Assembly (NCBI RefSeq): GCF_017161405.1 | Contig: NZ_CP071051.1 | Location: forward strand, 744,001 to 808,000 | Direction of reading: 5' to 3' | Source: Leucobacter sp. CX169 | Lineage (GTDB): Bacteria > Actinomycetota > Actinomycetes > Actinomycetales > Microbacteriaceae | DNA: 64,000 nt | Shown: positions 24,808 to 33,936 of the stretch, in pieces | How positions within the stretch are numbered: position 1 is the first letter of the stretch | Layout of the letters: the number at the start of each line of letters is the position of its first letter | Position numbers and translations under genes: made by a program | The notes under the pieces: generated by a model | What the model saw: only the letters and a program-made list of their open reading frames with translations | Told to the model about the DNA's origin: nothing | Database searches by the model: none

Positions 24808-25590
24808 ATGACGACAAGTCAGGGCCGGATTTTGGTGATCGAGCACCAGGGAGATGCCGGAATCGGACTGGTGGGAGAGCACCTGCGTGAGCTCGGGGTG
24901 CAGCTCGCGGTGGTCGGTCCTGACACCGGCGTCGACATTCCGGATTCGCTCGACAACGTCGACGGTCTGATCGTGTTGGGCGGCTCGATGGGGCCAGATG
25001 AAGACGACAAGGCGCCGTGGCTTCCCGCGACGCGTGCGCTGCTCGCGCAGGCAGTCGCCCGAGAGGTGCCGACTCTGGGTATCTGCCTGGGTGCCCAGTT
25101 GCTTACGAGCGCCACCGGCGGCCGCGTGCACGAGATGCCGCAGGGCCCCGAGGTGGGCTTGCGCTCAGTGCACTTCGCCCCGGAGGCGGCGGCGGACCCG
25201 CTGTTCGGTGCACTCGCCGACGTCGAGGTGCCCGTGCTGCAGTGGCACTGGCTCGAGGCGGAGCGGTTGCCCGACGGGGCGAAGCTGCTGGCCTCGAGCG
25301 AGGGGTGTGTGAACCAGGCCTTCCGGCTGGGATCGCGCGCCTGGGGCGTGCAGTTTCACCCCGAAGCGCTCGGTGGCACTGCGAGTGACTGGGTCGCCGA
25401 TGGCGCCGGAGAGCTGGCTGAGCTGGGCATCTCGGGCGATGACCTGGTCAGCGCGGTGCGTGCTGCCGAGCCGCAGCTGCGAGACGTCTGGGGCCGTATT
25501 TCTGGGCGCTTCGCCGAGATTGTCGCGGCAGCTTCGACGCCTCAGCCCGAGCTGCCGATCTCTGGCGGGTCGAACGCGGTACAGCGTTAG
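24808..25590 (+). CDS. Type 1 glutamine amidotransferase, GMP-synthase-like
   Basis: A 260-residue soluble protein with the class I glutaminase triad: cysteine in LGICLGAQLLTSATGG, histidine in AWGVQFHPEA and the following acidic segment. GGSMGPDEDDKAPWL is typical of stand-alone GuaA-like amidotransferases. Proteins of this kind occur beside glutamine-synthetase-like genes in aniline and alkylamine catabolism (AtdA2-like), where they hydrolyse glutamyl amides. The ATG at 24808 follows GGAGTACAGG. The stop overlaps by 4 bp the end of the convergent Cache-protein gene. Confidence 0.82.
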   Translation: MTTSQGRILVIEHQGDAGIGLVGEHLRELGVQLAVVGPDTGVDIPDSLDNVDGLIVLGGSMGPDEDDKAPWLPATRALLAQAVAREVPTLGICLGAQLLTSATGGRVHEMPQGPEVGLRSVHFAPEAAADPLFGALADVEVPVLQWHWLEAERLPDGAKLLASSEGCVNQAFRLGSRAWGVQFHPEALGGTASDWVADGAGELAELGISGDDLVSAVRAAEPQLRDVWGRISGRFAEIVAAASTPQPELPISGGSNAVQR

Positions 25591-26309
25591 GCGGCTCTGG
25601 CGACCGAGTGCAGGAGGCGAAGCGAGTCGACGAGAGGGTCGAGCACGATCAGGTTGGTTCCCTCGGGAGGCTGCGCAACCAGCTCGCCCGGAAGATACGC
25701 TGCCGAATTGCTCACGATCACATTCCCGTGCCGGTTCAGGATCACGACCTCGTGGTCGCACGCCCGAAGAATCGGCATCAAGGTGGCTTCGAGGTCGCCG
25801 ACGAGTAGATCATTGCCGACAGCGCCAACCCGTCGCCCATCAACCTCCGCTGGAACGGTGATGGTGACAACGTAGGACTCAACACCGAGATAGTCGATGT
25901 ACGGGCCGACTGCGGCGCGCGCGCCCTCGAAGAAGGCGCGTTGAAACCACTCGTGCTGCTCGTAGTCGTAGTAGCGATCGGCGCCAGGAACGACACCGAA
26001 GGAGTATCGCGCGAAGCGGGACTCTTCTTCGCGGACCCACCATTCAAGCCGGCCGTTGTCGGTTCCGAGCGCGGAATGTGCGAAGATCAGGCCGCAGCCG
26101 TCGACCACGGGATGCTCGGCAAGAAACGCGGTTGACGTAGCTTTCATGCGCCGACGATTCGCATCAGTCATATTCAGCAATCCATGTGCATCGAGGTGCA
26201 GCTCGGACGTGAGCGCCGCGCTGAACGCCGTGAGCTCGTCGAAGTGGCCTTGGAACCAGTCGCGCACGTTCGCGAGCGTATCGTCGAGGGTGGCTCGAGG
26301 GTGACTCAT
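25587..26309 (-). CDS. Cache-domain protein without membrane segments
   Basis: A 240-residue protein whose central part resembles a Cache sensor domain: VVDGCGLIFA, RYYDYEQHEWFQRAFFEGARAAVGPYIDYLG and VVTITVPAEVDGRRVGAVGNDLLVGDLEATL follow that fold. Cache domains normally sit outside the membrane as ligand sensors, but no signal peptide or transmembrane helix is present, so this one should be cytoplasmic. Its ATG overlaps the stop of the GntR gene by 4 bp. It may bind an amine and work with the GntR regulator, or be an enzyme-like relic; this is inference. Confidence 0.65.
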   Translation of the reverse strand: MSHPRATLDDTLANVRDWFQGHFDELTAFSAALTSELHLDAHGLLNMTDANRRRMKATSTAFLAEHPVVDGCGLIFAHSALGTDNGRLEWWVREEESRFARYSFGVVPGADRYYDYEQHEWFQRAFFEGARAAVGPYIDYLGVESYVVTITVPAEVDGRRVGAVGNDLLVGDLEATLMPILRACDHEVVILNRHGNVIVSNSAAYLPGELVAQPPEGTNLIVLDPLVDSLRLLHSVARAA

Positions 26310-27106
26310 GCTGCATCTCCCGGGGGTCGACTTCGTGCCTGGCGGGCCGTCTCATCGACTGTTGAGTCGGGCAGCGCCAGCTTCGCCTCGATGATGCGCC
26401 GCACCCCGCGTACGGCATGCTCTTCAGCGAGTCGCTGCGCCTCGGAGGGACGCTGCTGCTCGATCGCCATCGTGATTGCGAGGTGGTCGGTGAAAGCGAG
26501 ATGCGGAGAATAGCGGGATATTGCGTCACACCAAAGGAACGGGCTGCCTTCCGCCTGGAGCCGCTGCTCGGCAGTAAGTAGACGCGGCGAATGGCTCAGC
26601 ACCGCGATTTCTATGTGGAAGCGACTGTCAGTCATGCTCCGCTCTTGAGCATCACGTGCTTCGCGAGCCCGAAACGCGAGTTCGGCCAACCTCGTCGCAT
26701 GCCCAGCGGGTGTGCGCTCGGTAGCGAGCCGGGCGGCCGCGCCCGAGATAGCTGCGTGCTCGTCCGCGAAGTCGCGGAGTGCAACGACACTCGTGGCGCG
26801 CAGTGCGTCCCGCAGCATCGAGGGCTCCGGGAATGGTGCCTTCACGACGAAGGTGCCCCCATTGCGGCCGCGTCGGGTCTCAACGATCCCGCGCGCACGA
26901 AGGCTGGCGAGAGCCTTGCGCAGCGTCGCAACGGCGATGCCGAACTGAGCCGCAAGTTCCATTTCGGGAGGCAGCCGTTCGCCCACCGCGAGCAGGCCGA
27001 GCGAGATCGCCGAGGCGATTCGCTCGGCAATCCCACCCACCTGCGCGCCAGTTGCGTCGCCATCTACACCCTGGGGAGATGTGAGCGCTGAGACGAGAAG
27101 GGACAT
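26306..27106 (-). CDS. GntR/FadR-family transcriptional regulator
   Basis: A 266-residue regulator. The winged-helix domain spans about residues 25-90 (ERIASAISLGLLAVGERLPPEMELAAQFGIAVATLRKALASLRARGIVETRRGRNGG in outline) and is followed by an all-helical FCD-type ligand domain with RFHIEIAVLSHSPRL and DHLAITMAIEQQRPSEAQRLAEEH. It begins only 7 bp after the stop of kgd, so it can be read from the kgd transcript. It is coupled to the Cache gene. It is the likely regulator of the amine genes that converge on it. Confidence 0.85.
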   Translation of the reverse strand: MSLLVSALTSPQGVDGDATGAQVGGIAERIASAISLGLLAVGERLPPEMELAAQFGIAVATLRKALASLRARGIVETRRGRNGGTFVVKAPFPEPSMLRDALRATSVVALRDFADEHAAISGAAARLATERTPAGHATRLAELAFRAREARDAQERSMTDSRFHIEIAVLSHSPRLLTAEQRLQAEGSPFLWCDAISRYSPHLAFTDHLAITMAIEQQRPSEAQRLAEEHAVRGVRRIIEAKLALPDSTVDETARQARSRPPGDAA

Positions 27107-27113
27107 CTTGCGC

Positions 27114-30100
27114 CTACGCGCCGGCCCCGAAGCTCAGCGCTTCGCTGACGAGCGCTGCCTGCTCGACCGCGTGCACCTTGGCCGACCCGGTGGACGGAGC
27201 CGCCGAGGACGGGCGCGAGACGCAGCGAATCTTGTCGTTCGCGAGGTGCTTCGACAGCTCGAGCGAGATGAACGGCCAGGCGCCCTGGTTCTCCGGCTCG
27301 TCCTGCACCCACACCAGTTCCGCGTTCGGGTACTGCGACAGCGTGGAGGTGAGCTCGACCTGGGGCACCGGGTAGTACTGCTCGATGCGCACGAGCGCGA
27401 CCCGCGGGTCGGGGTGCTTATCCAGCTCCGCGCGCAGGTCGTAGTACGTCTTTCCCGAGACAAGGATGACGCGCTCCACGGCCGCGCGATCCTGCACCTG
27501 CGGGTCGTCCAGGACCGGCTGGAACGCGCCAGTCGTGAAGTCCTCGACGCTCGACGTTGCCCCACGAAGCCGCAGCATCGACTTCGGAGTGAAGACGATG
27601 AGCGGGCGGCGCGGCCGCGAGTACGCCTGGCGGCGCAGCAGGTGGAAATAGCTCGCCGGCGTCGACGGACGTGCGACGGTCATGTTGTTCTCGGCGCACA
27701 TCTGCAGGTAACGCTCGATACGTGCGGACGAGTGGTCCGGGCCCTGGCCCTCGTAGCCGTGCGGTAGCAGCATGACGACCGAGGAACGCTGGCCCCACTT
27801 CTGCTCCGCGGACGAGATGAACTCATCGATCACGGTCTGCGCGCCGTTTGCGAAGTCGCCGAACTGTGCTTCCCAGAGCACGAGGGCGTCCTCGCGCTGC
27901 AGCGAGTAGCCGTACTCGTAGGCGAGCGCCGCGTACTCCGAGAGGAACGAATCGTAGATCCAGAAGCGAGCCTGGTCCTCGGACAGGTTCAGCAGCGGGA
28001 TCCACTCCTGACCGTTCTGGCGGTCGTGGAAGACGGCGTGCCGCTGGGCGAAGGTGCCGCGGCGGGCGTCCTGACCCGCGAAGCGCACCGCGGTGCCCTC
28101 CACGAGCAGCGAACCGAGGGCGAGCAGCTCGCCGAAGCCCCAGTCGATGCCGCCCGAGCGACTCATCTCGACGCGCTTGTTGATGAGCTGCTGCAGCTTC
28201 GTGTGCACGGTGAAGCCGGCCGGCTTGTTGCCGAAGGCGTCACCCACACGCTCGATGACCGAGCGGTCGACCCCGGTCGTTTCGGGCGCCTCGGCAGGCG
28301 GGGTCTCGACCGGGAGCTCGGCGGCGACGCCGGTCGTATCGATCACCGGGATCGACGACGTCTGGGCCGCGTGCGTCTCCTGGAACGCGCGCTCGAGGCG
28401 ATCGGTGAAGTCCTGCTTCGCCTTCTCGTATTCCTCGGGCGTGATGTCGCCGCGACCCACGAGGGACTCGGTGTACAGGCGGCGCACGCTGCGCTTGGCC
28501 TCGATGAGGTCGTACATCAGCGGCTGCGTCATCGAGGGGTCGTCGCCCTCGTTGTGCCCGCGGCGGCGGTAGCTGATCAGATCGACAATGACGTCCTTGT
28601 GGAAGCGCTGGCGGAACTCGTAGGCGAGGCGCGCCACCTGCACGACAGCCTCGGGATCGTCGCCGTTCACGTGGAAGATCGGCGACTGTACGGCCTTGCC
28701 GATGTCTGACGAGTAGATCGCCGAACGCGAGTCCTGGGGGAGCGTGGTGAAGCCCACCTGGTTGTTCACGATCACGTGGATCGTGCCGCCCGTGCGGTAG
28801 CCGCGCAGCTGAGACATCTGCAGCGTCTCGTAGACGACGCCCTGGCCGGCCATCGCGGCGTCGCCGTGCACGAGCACGGGAAGCGTGGTGAACGATCCGA
28901 TCGGCTTGAGGTCTTGCTTCGCGCGCACGATGCCCTCGAGCACGCCGTTGACCGCCTCGAGGTGCGAGGGGTTCGCCGCGAGGTAGATCGGCACCTGGGT
29001 GCCGTTCGGGGCGGTGAAGACGCCCTCGGTGCCGAGGTGGTACTTCACGTCGCCCGAACCGGCCTTGCCCGACTGGGCGCCCTCGAACTCGCGGAAAATC
29101 TGGCCATACGTCTTGCCCGCGATGTTCGAGAGGACGTTCAGGCGGCCGCGGTGCGCCATGCCCATGTCGACGCTGTCGACGCCGTCTTCCGCGGCCTCGA
29201 TGAGCATGGCGTCGAGGAAGGCGATCACCGACTCGCTGCCCTCGAGGCTGAAGCGCTTCTGGCCCACGTACTTCGTCTGGAGGAAGGTCTCGAAGGCCTC
29301 GGCCTCGTTGAGCTTCTCCATGATGCGCAGCTGCTCGTCGTGCCCGGGCTTCGCGTAGGGCACCTCGACCTTCTGGCGGATCCAGGCGCGCTGCTCCGGA
29401 TCCTGAATGTGCATGTACTCGATGCCGATCTTGCGGCAGTACGAGTCGCGCAGCACGCCGAGGATGTCGCGCAGGCGCATGGTGCGCTCGCCGCCGATGC
29501 CGCCGGTGACGAACTCGCGGTCGAGATCCCAGAAGGTGAGTCCGTGGGTCTCGATCTCAAGGTCGGGGTGCGAACGCTGTACGTACTCGAGCGGGTCGAC
29601 GTCGGCCATGAGGTGGCCGCGCACGCGGAACGAGTTGATGAGTTCCTGCACGCGGGCCGTCTTGTCGACGGCGCCGGAGATGTCGACGTGAATGTCCGAC
29701 GCCCACCGGATCGGTGCGTACGGGATGCGCAGCGCGGCGAAGATTTCCTCGTAGAAGCTGTGCCCGCCGATGAGGCGCTCGTGCACGAGCTTGAGGAACT
29801 CGCCGGATCCTGCGCCCTGGATCACGCGGTGATCGTAGGTGCTCGTGAGGGTGATGGTCTTGCCGATGCCGAGGTCGCTGAGGACGCGCTGCGACGAACC
29901 CTGGAACTCGGCGGGGTACTCGAGGGCGCCCGCGCCGATGATGCAGCCCTGGCCGGTCATGAGGCGAGGAACCGAGTGCACGGTGCCGATGCCGCCCGGG
30001 TTCGTGAGCGAGACCGTGGCGCCGGCGAAGTCGCCAGCGGCGAGCTTTCCGCCGCGGGCGCGCTTCACGAGGTCTTCGTACGCGGCCAGGAACTCGTTGA

Positions 30101-30854
30101 AGTCGAGGGTGTCTGCGCGGCGGATGGTCGGGACCATGAGGGCGCGCGTGCCGTCGGGCTTGGGGAGGTCGATCGCGATGCCCAGGCCTACGTGCGCGGG
30201 GGCAATGACCGACGGCTTGCCGTCGACCTCGCCGTACGCGACGTTTTGGCTGGGGAACTCCTTCAGCGTCTGGATGAGGGCCCAGCCAATGAGGTGTGTG
30301 AACGACACCTTGCCGCCGCGGCTGCGCCGCAGGTGGTTGTTGATGACGATGCGGTTATCGATCAGCAGCTTCGCGGGCACCGTGCGCACGCTCGTCGCGG
30401 TCGGGACCGTCAGGCTCGAGTCCATGTTCTTGGCGAGGGTCTTGGCCATGCCGCGCAGCGGCGTGACCTGGTCCTCCGCTTCGACGGCGTCGATGACGCC
30501 GGTGGCGGGCTTTGCCTTGGGGGCGTCGGCCGGGATCGGGGCCTGGCGCGGCGCGGCGTTCGTGGTGCGTGCCTCGACCGGCTGCGTGATGGACGCGGTG
30601 ATGGGAGCGGTGACCGTCGGGATCGGCGATGTGGCGGGCTGCGCTGCGTCAGGCGCGGTTGCCGCGGGGGCGGGCGATGCCGCCTCGGCTTCCTCGGTCG
30701 TGCCCTGGTAGCGCTCAAGCACGGGCCACCACGATCGATCGACGGAATCTTTATCGGCGACGTACTGTTTGTACAGCTCGTCTACTAGCCACGCGTTCGC
30801 ACCGAAATCTTCTGCGGTACTCCCGTTTTCGGGAACGCCCGTCTCGCCAGTCAA
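27114..30854 (-). CDS. kgd: Multifunctional 2-oxoglutarate dehydrogenase/decarboxylase (E1 with E2 core)
   Basis: Large actinobacterial enzyme of the citric acid cycle, 1246 residues. Order: N-terminal E1 leader (DFGANAWLVDELYKQYV), Ala/Pro linker, E2-like acyltransferase core with TYDHRVIQGAGSGEFL, then the thiamin-diphosphate E1 with HRGRLNVLSNIAGKTYGQIF, GDAAMAGQGVVYETLQM and NNQVGFTTLPQDSRSA. No lipoyl domain is present, as expected for this fusion. The likely start is TTG at 30854 after GAGAGGGCG; an ATG at 30938 would add 28 residues that do not resemble the family. It uses thiamin diphosphate, which the thiBPQ system upstream could supply. gntR follows after 7 bp. Confidence 0.95.
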   Translation of the reverse strand: MTGETGVPENGSTAEDFGANAWLVDELYKQYVADKDSVDRSWWPVLERYQGTTEEAEAASPAPAATAPDAAQPATSPIPTVTAPITASITQPVEARTTNAAPRQAPIPADAPKAKPATGVIDAVEAEDQVTPLRGMAKTLAKNMDSSLTVPTATSVRTVPAKLLIDNRIVINNHLRRSRGGKVSFTHLIGWALIQTLKEFPSQNVAYGEVDGKPSVIAPAHVGLGIAIDLPKPDGTRALMVPTIRRADTLDFNEFLAAYEDLVKRARGGKLAAGDFAGATVSLTNPGGIGTVHSVPRLMTGQGCIIGAGALEYPAEFQGSSQRVLSDLGIGKTITLTSTYDHRVIQGAGSGEFLKLVHERLIGGHSFYEEIFAALRIPYAPIRWASDIHVDISGAVDKTARVQELINSFRVRGHLMADVDPLEYVQRSHPDLEIETHGLTFWDLDREFVTGGIGGERTMRLRDILGVLRDSYCRKIGIEYMHIQDPEQRAWIRQKVEVPYAKPGHDEQLRIMEKLNEAEAFETFLQTKYVGQKRFSLEGSESVIAFLDAMLIEAAEDGVDSVDMGMAHRGRLNVLSNIAGKTYGQIFREFEGAQSGKAGSGDVKYHLGTEGVFTAPNGTQVPIYLAANPSHLEAVNGVLEGIVRAKQDLKPIGSFTTLPVLVHGDAAMAGQGVVYETLQMSQLRGYRTGGTIHVIVNNQVGFTTLPQDSRSAIYSSDIGKAVQSPIFHVNGDDPEAVVQVARLAYEFRQRFHKDVIVDLISYRRRGHNEGDDPSMTQPLMYDLIEAKRSVRRLYTESLVGRGDITPEEYEKAKQDFTDRLERAFQETHAAQTSSIPVIDTTGVAAELPVETPPAEAPETTGVDRSVIERVGDAFGNKPAGFTVHTKLQQLINKRVEMSRSGGIDWGFGELLALGSLLVEGTAVRFAGQDARRGTFAQRHAVFHDRQNGQEWIPLLNLSEDQARFWIYDSFLSEYAALAYEYGYSLQREDALVLWEAQFGDFANGAQTVIDEFISSAEQKWGQRSSVVMLLPHGYEGQGPDHSSARIERYLQMCAENNMTVARPSTPASYFHLLRRQAYSRPRRPLIVFTPKSMLRLRGATSSVEDFTTGAFQPVLDDPQVQDRAAVERVILVSGKTYYDLRAELDKHPDPRVALVRIEQYYPVPQVELTSTLSQYPNAELVWVQDEPENQGAWPFISLELSKHLANDKIRCVSRPSSAAPSTGSAKVHAVEQAALVSEALSFGAGA

Positions 30855-30998
30855 AACTGATCGCCCTCTCTCTGCGCGAGTGCGCGCGTCGAATGCAAGG
30901 TAGTTCCGAGATGCATCTGCGCATCCCAACACCCTCAAGCCTACGACAGTTCGGCTGCGGATTCATGCGCGATAGGGGACGGCGCGCTTCCTGAGGGG

Positions 30999-31004
30999 TA
31001 CCGT
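30999..31004 (+). promoter_or_regulatory. -10 element of a leaderless guaB1 promoter
   Basis: TACCGT is 7 nt before the ATG at 31012, suggesting transcription starts at the ATG. This favours 31012 over the GTG at 31003, which would overlap the element. Confidence 0.45.
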
Positions 31005-31011
31005 GGATGAC

Positions 31012-32448
31012 ATGAGATTCCTGAGCGATGGCGCCCACGACGATCTGACCTACGCCGATGTCTTCTTGGTGCCTGGCCCGAGCGAGGTGCGCAGCCGGTA
31101 TGAGGTTGATCTGGCCCCGGGTGACGGGACGGCCGCGACGGTGCCGCTCGTGGCGGCAAACATGAATGCCGTGACCGGCCACCGGCTCGCCGCGAGCCTC
31201 GCGAGACGCGGGGGACTCGGCGTGCTCCCGCAGGATCTCGGCCCGCAGGACCTCCTCGCCGCGATCGAGTGGGTGAAGGCACAGCCGGTCGCCCTGGACT
31301 CGGTCTACCGCGTGCCGTCCACGACGACGGTCGCCCAGGCGCTCGAAATTCTCCCCGCGACCGCGGGCTACGGGTTCGTGGTGACCCGCGGCGACGATGA
31401 TCTGGGTGTGGTTCCGGCGGAGCTGCTCGCTGATGCGCCACCCACCAGAGCCCTAGGGGAGCTCGTGCAGCGGCATTGGCTTTCGCTTGACGCCGAGGAA
31501 ATGGCGGACGGCCGCGCGGCTTTTGACGCACTCACCGCCGCAGGATCCTCATTCGCGCCGGTGGTCCGCCGCGGCCGCATCATCGGCACGATCTCCCGCG
31601 CGAGCGCGCTGCGCAGCACGGTGTACCGGCCCAACCTGTCCGCCGACGGTCGGCTGGCGCTCGCCGCGGCCGTCGGTATCAACGGCGACGTGGCCGGGCG
31701 GGCAAAGGCCCTGGTTGAAGCGGGCGTCGACGTGCTCGTGCTCGATACGGCCCACGGGCATCAGGCCGGCATGCTGCGCGCCATCGAGACCGTGCGCGCG
31801 CTCGATCTCGGCACCCCCATCGTGGCGGGCAATATCGTGACCGCCGCCGCGGTGCGTGACCTCGTCGCCGCCGGCGCGGACATCTTGAAGGTCGGCGTCG
31901 GGCCGGGCGCGATGTGCACCACGCGCATGATGACGGCGGTGGGCCGCCCGCAGTTCTCTGCGGTGCTCGAGACCGCGGAAATCGCGGCACAGGCCGGCAC
32001 GCACGTGTGGGCCGACGGCGGGGTGCGCTTCCCGCGCGATGTCGCGCTCGCGCTGGCCGCAGGCGCGGCGAGCGTCATGATCGGGTCGTGGTTCGCCGGC
32101 ACGATTGAGTCCCCGGGCACGATCCGACGCGCCGCGGACGGTGGCCTCTATAAGACGAATTGGGGGATGGCCTCCGCGAAGGCCGTCGAGGCCCGGTTCT
32201 CGCGGCTGGATCCGTTCGAGCAAGCGAAGAAAGCCCTGTTTTCCGAGGGGATTAGCGAGAGTCGCGTCAGGCTCGACCCGCACCGCCCCTCGGTGGAGGA
32301 TCTCGTCGATGAGATCACCTCCGGCCTCCGCAGCTCATGCACCTACGCGGGCGCTCGCTCGCTCGCCGAGTTCCGCGAAAACGCGGTCGTCGGCAAGCAG
32401 TCCGCGGCGGGCTACGAAGAGGGGCGGGCGCGCGACCGCGTCGAATAA
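31012..32448 (+). CDS. guaB1: GMP reductase, GuaB1 family (IMPDH-related)
   Basis: Salvage enzyme that reduces GMP to IMP with NADPH; in mycobacteria this IMPDH-like family was shown to act as a GMP reductase. The 478-residue barrel has LTYADVFLVPGPSEVRSR near the start, two CBS segments at about residues 95-210, LDTAHGHQAGM, and the active-site loop KVGVGPGAMCTTRMMTAVGRPQ with the catalytic cysteine. DGGVRFPRDVALALAAGA binds the phosphate. The start at 31012 matches a leaderless -10 signal. It is divergent from kgd, with about 150 bp between. Confidence 0.9.
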   Translation: MRFLSDGAHDDLTYADVFLVPGPSEVRSRYEVDLAPGDGTAATVPLVAANMNAVTGHRLAASLARRGGLGVLPQDLGPQDLLAAIEWVKAQPVALDSVYRVPSTTTVAQALEILPATAGYGFVVTRGDDDLGVVPAELLADAPPTRALGELVQRHWLSLDAEEMADGRAAFDALTAAGSSFAPVVRRGRIIGTISRASALRSTVYRPNLSADGRLALAAAVGINGDVAGRAKALVEAGVDVLVLDTAHGHQAGMLRAIETVRALDLGTPIVAGNIVTAAAVRDLVAAGADILKVGVGPGAMCTTRMMTAVGRPQFSAVLETAEIAAQAGTHVWADGGVRFPRDVALALAAGAASVMIGSWFAGTIESPGTIRRAADGGLYKTNWGMASAKAVEARFSRLDPFEQAKKALFSEGISESRVRLDPHRPSVEDLVDEITSGLRSSCTYAGARSLAEFRENAVVGKQSAAGYEEGRARDRVE

Positions 32449-32607
32449 GTCGCGGTGGATCCTGCCGCTACTCAGCGCCGGACTGATACGATTGCGCGTA
32501 ATTATGGACGCATCCTCCCCTCGAAGACCGTCAGACCCTCCGAGTAGCTGCCGCGCGCATCACAGGTTCACGCCTGGGCGCGCGCGGTTCGCCGCAGGGA
32601 GCCGCCC

Positions 32608-33936
32608 GTGAACGACTGGCTTCTGTTCGGAATTGGTCTCATCCTCACCGTGGGAACCGGCTTTTTTGTCGCCGCTGAGTTCTCGCTCGTTGCCCTAGAT
32701 AGGCACGAGCTCGAGCGCAAGCGCGAGGCTGGTGTTCCCGGGCTCGACCGGGTGATCCGAGCCCTCACGATCACGTCGACGCACCTCTCGAGTGCGCAGC
32801 TCGGCATCACCCTTACGACGCTGCTCGCCGGCTACACGCTCGAGCCGGCGCTGAGCTCGTTCCTGGCCGTGCCGCTCGCCGCGCTGGGGGTGCCCGAGGG
32901 AGCAAGGATCCTCATCACGGTGCCCATCGCGGTCGCCCTCGCGACCTTCCTGTCGATGGTGATCGGCGAGCTCGTCCCCAAGAACTTTGCACTGGCGAAG
33001 CCGCTCGCCGCAGCTCGTTTCGTGATGCCGTTCCAGGGTGGGTTCACCGCTGTCTTTAAGCCGGCGGTACTGGCGCTCAACGGCAGCGCGAACGGCATGC
33101 TCCGCGCGATCGGTGTGGAGCCCAAGGAAGAGCTCTCGGGCGCCCGCAGTGCCCAGGAACTCTCGTCCCTCGTGCGCCACTCTGCGAGCGCGGGGCTGCT
33201 TGAGGCAGACACCGCGACGCTGCTTGACCGCACGCTGCGGTTCTCCGAGCACACGGCCGCTGACGTCATGACCCCGCGCATGCGGGTCGAGAGCGTGCAG
33301 AAACTCGAGCCGGCTCAGGCCGTCATCGAGCTTGCCGGTCGCACCGGCTTCTCCCGCTTCCCCGTTATCGACGAGGATCGCGACGACGTGGTCGGCGTCG
33401 TGCACGTCAAGCAGGCCGTGTCAGTGCCCCGCAATAAGCGCTCCGAAGTCCCGGTCGCGGCGCTTTGCGAGGACGCCGTGCGCGTGCCCGACACCATGCG
33501 CCTTGACCAGCTGCTGGGCGAACTGCGTAGCAGCGGCTTCCAGCTCGCCATCGTGGTCGACGAGTACGGCGGGACCGCCGGCATCGTCACCCTCGAGGAC
33601 CTCGTGGAGGAGCTTGTGGGAGAGGTCGCCGACGAGCACGACCGTGCACACGCCGGTGTGGTCGGCACCGCCGACGCGATGACGCTGCCCGCCGACCTTC
33701 GCCCCGACGAGGTGCGCGAGCGCACCGGCATCGTGGTGCCCGACGACGGGACCTACGACACGGTCGCAGGTTTTGTCATTCGTGAGCTCGGGCGATTGCC
33801 CGAGGTCGGCGACGAGGTCCCCCTTCCCGGGGGCGGCACCCTGCGCGTCGAGCGCCTCGACGGGCGCCGGATCGACCGGCTGCGCTACACGGGTGAGCCC
33901 GTGCCCGTGGACGCCGAGCAGGAGGACAAACGATGA
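32608..33936 (+). CDS. CNNM/CorC-type hemolysin-family transporter protein, long form
   Basis: A 442-residue membrane protein with an N-terminal DUF21/CNNM domain (about four helices; VAAEFSLVALDRHELERKREAG is the first loop), two CBS domains (about residues 205-340; MTPRMRVESVQKL, FQLAIVVDEYGGTAGIVTLEDLVEELVGE) and a C-terminal CorC-HlyC domain (GTYDTVAGFVIRELGRLPEVGDEV). Members are linked to magnesium or cobalt efflux. The GTG start follows CAGGGAG. It overlaps the next gene by 4 bp (ATGA); the pair is a common actinobacterial arrangement. Confidence 0.9.
   Translation: MNDWLLFGIGLILTVGTGFFVAAEFSLVALDRHELERKREAGVPGLDRVIRALTITSTHLSSAQLGITLTTLLAGYTLEPALSSFLAVPLAALGVPEGARILITVPIAVALATFLSMVIGELVPKNFALAKPLAAARFVMPFQGGFTAVFKPAVLALNGSANGMLRAIGVEPKEELSGARSAQELSSLVRHSASAGLLEADTATLLDRTLRFSEHTAADVMTPRMRVESVQKLEPAQAVIELAGRTGFSRFPVIDEDRDDVVGVVHVKQAVSVPRNKRSEVPVAALCEDAVRVPDTMRLDQLLGELRSSGFQLAIVVDEYGGTAGIVTLEDLVEELVGEVADEHDRAHAGVVGTADAMTLPADLRPDEVRERTGIVVPDDGTYDTVAGFVIRELGRLPEVGDEVPLPGGGTLRVERLDGRRIDRLRYTGEPVPVDAEQEDKR

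Noticed and set aside
28776-30788. Plus-strand open frame of 670 codons opposite kgd
   Set aside because: Antisense shadow; composition is dominated by Arg/Ala/Asp/Glu repeats and no family motif is present.
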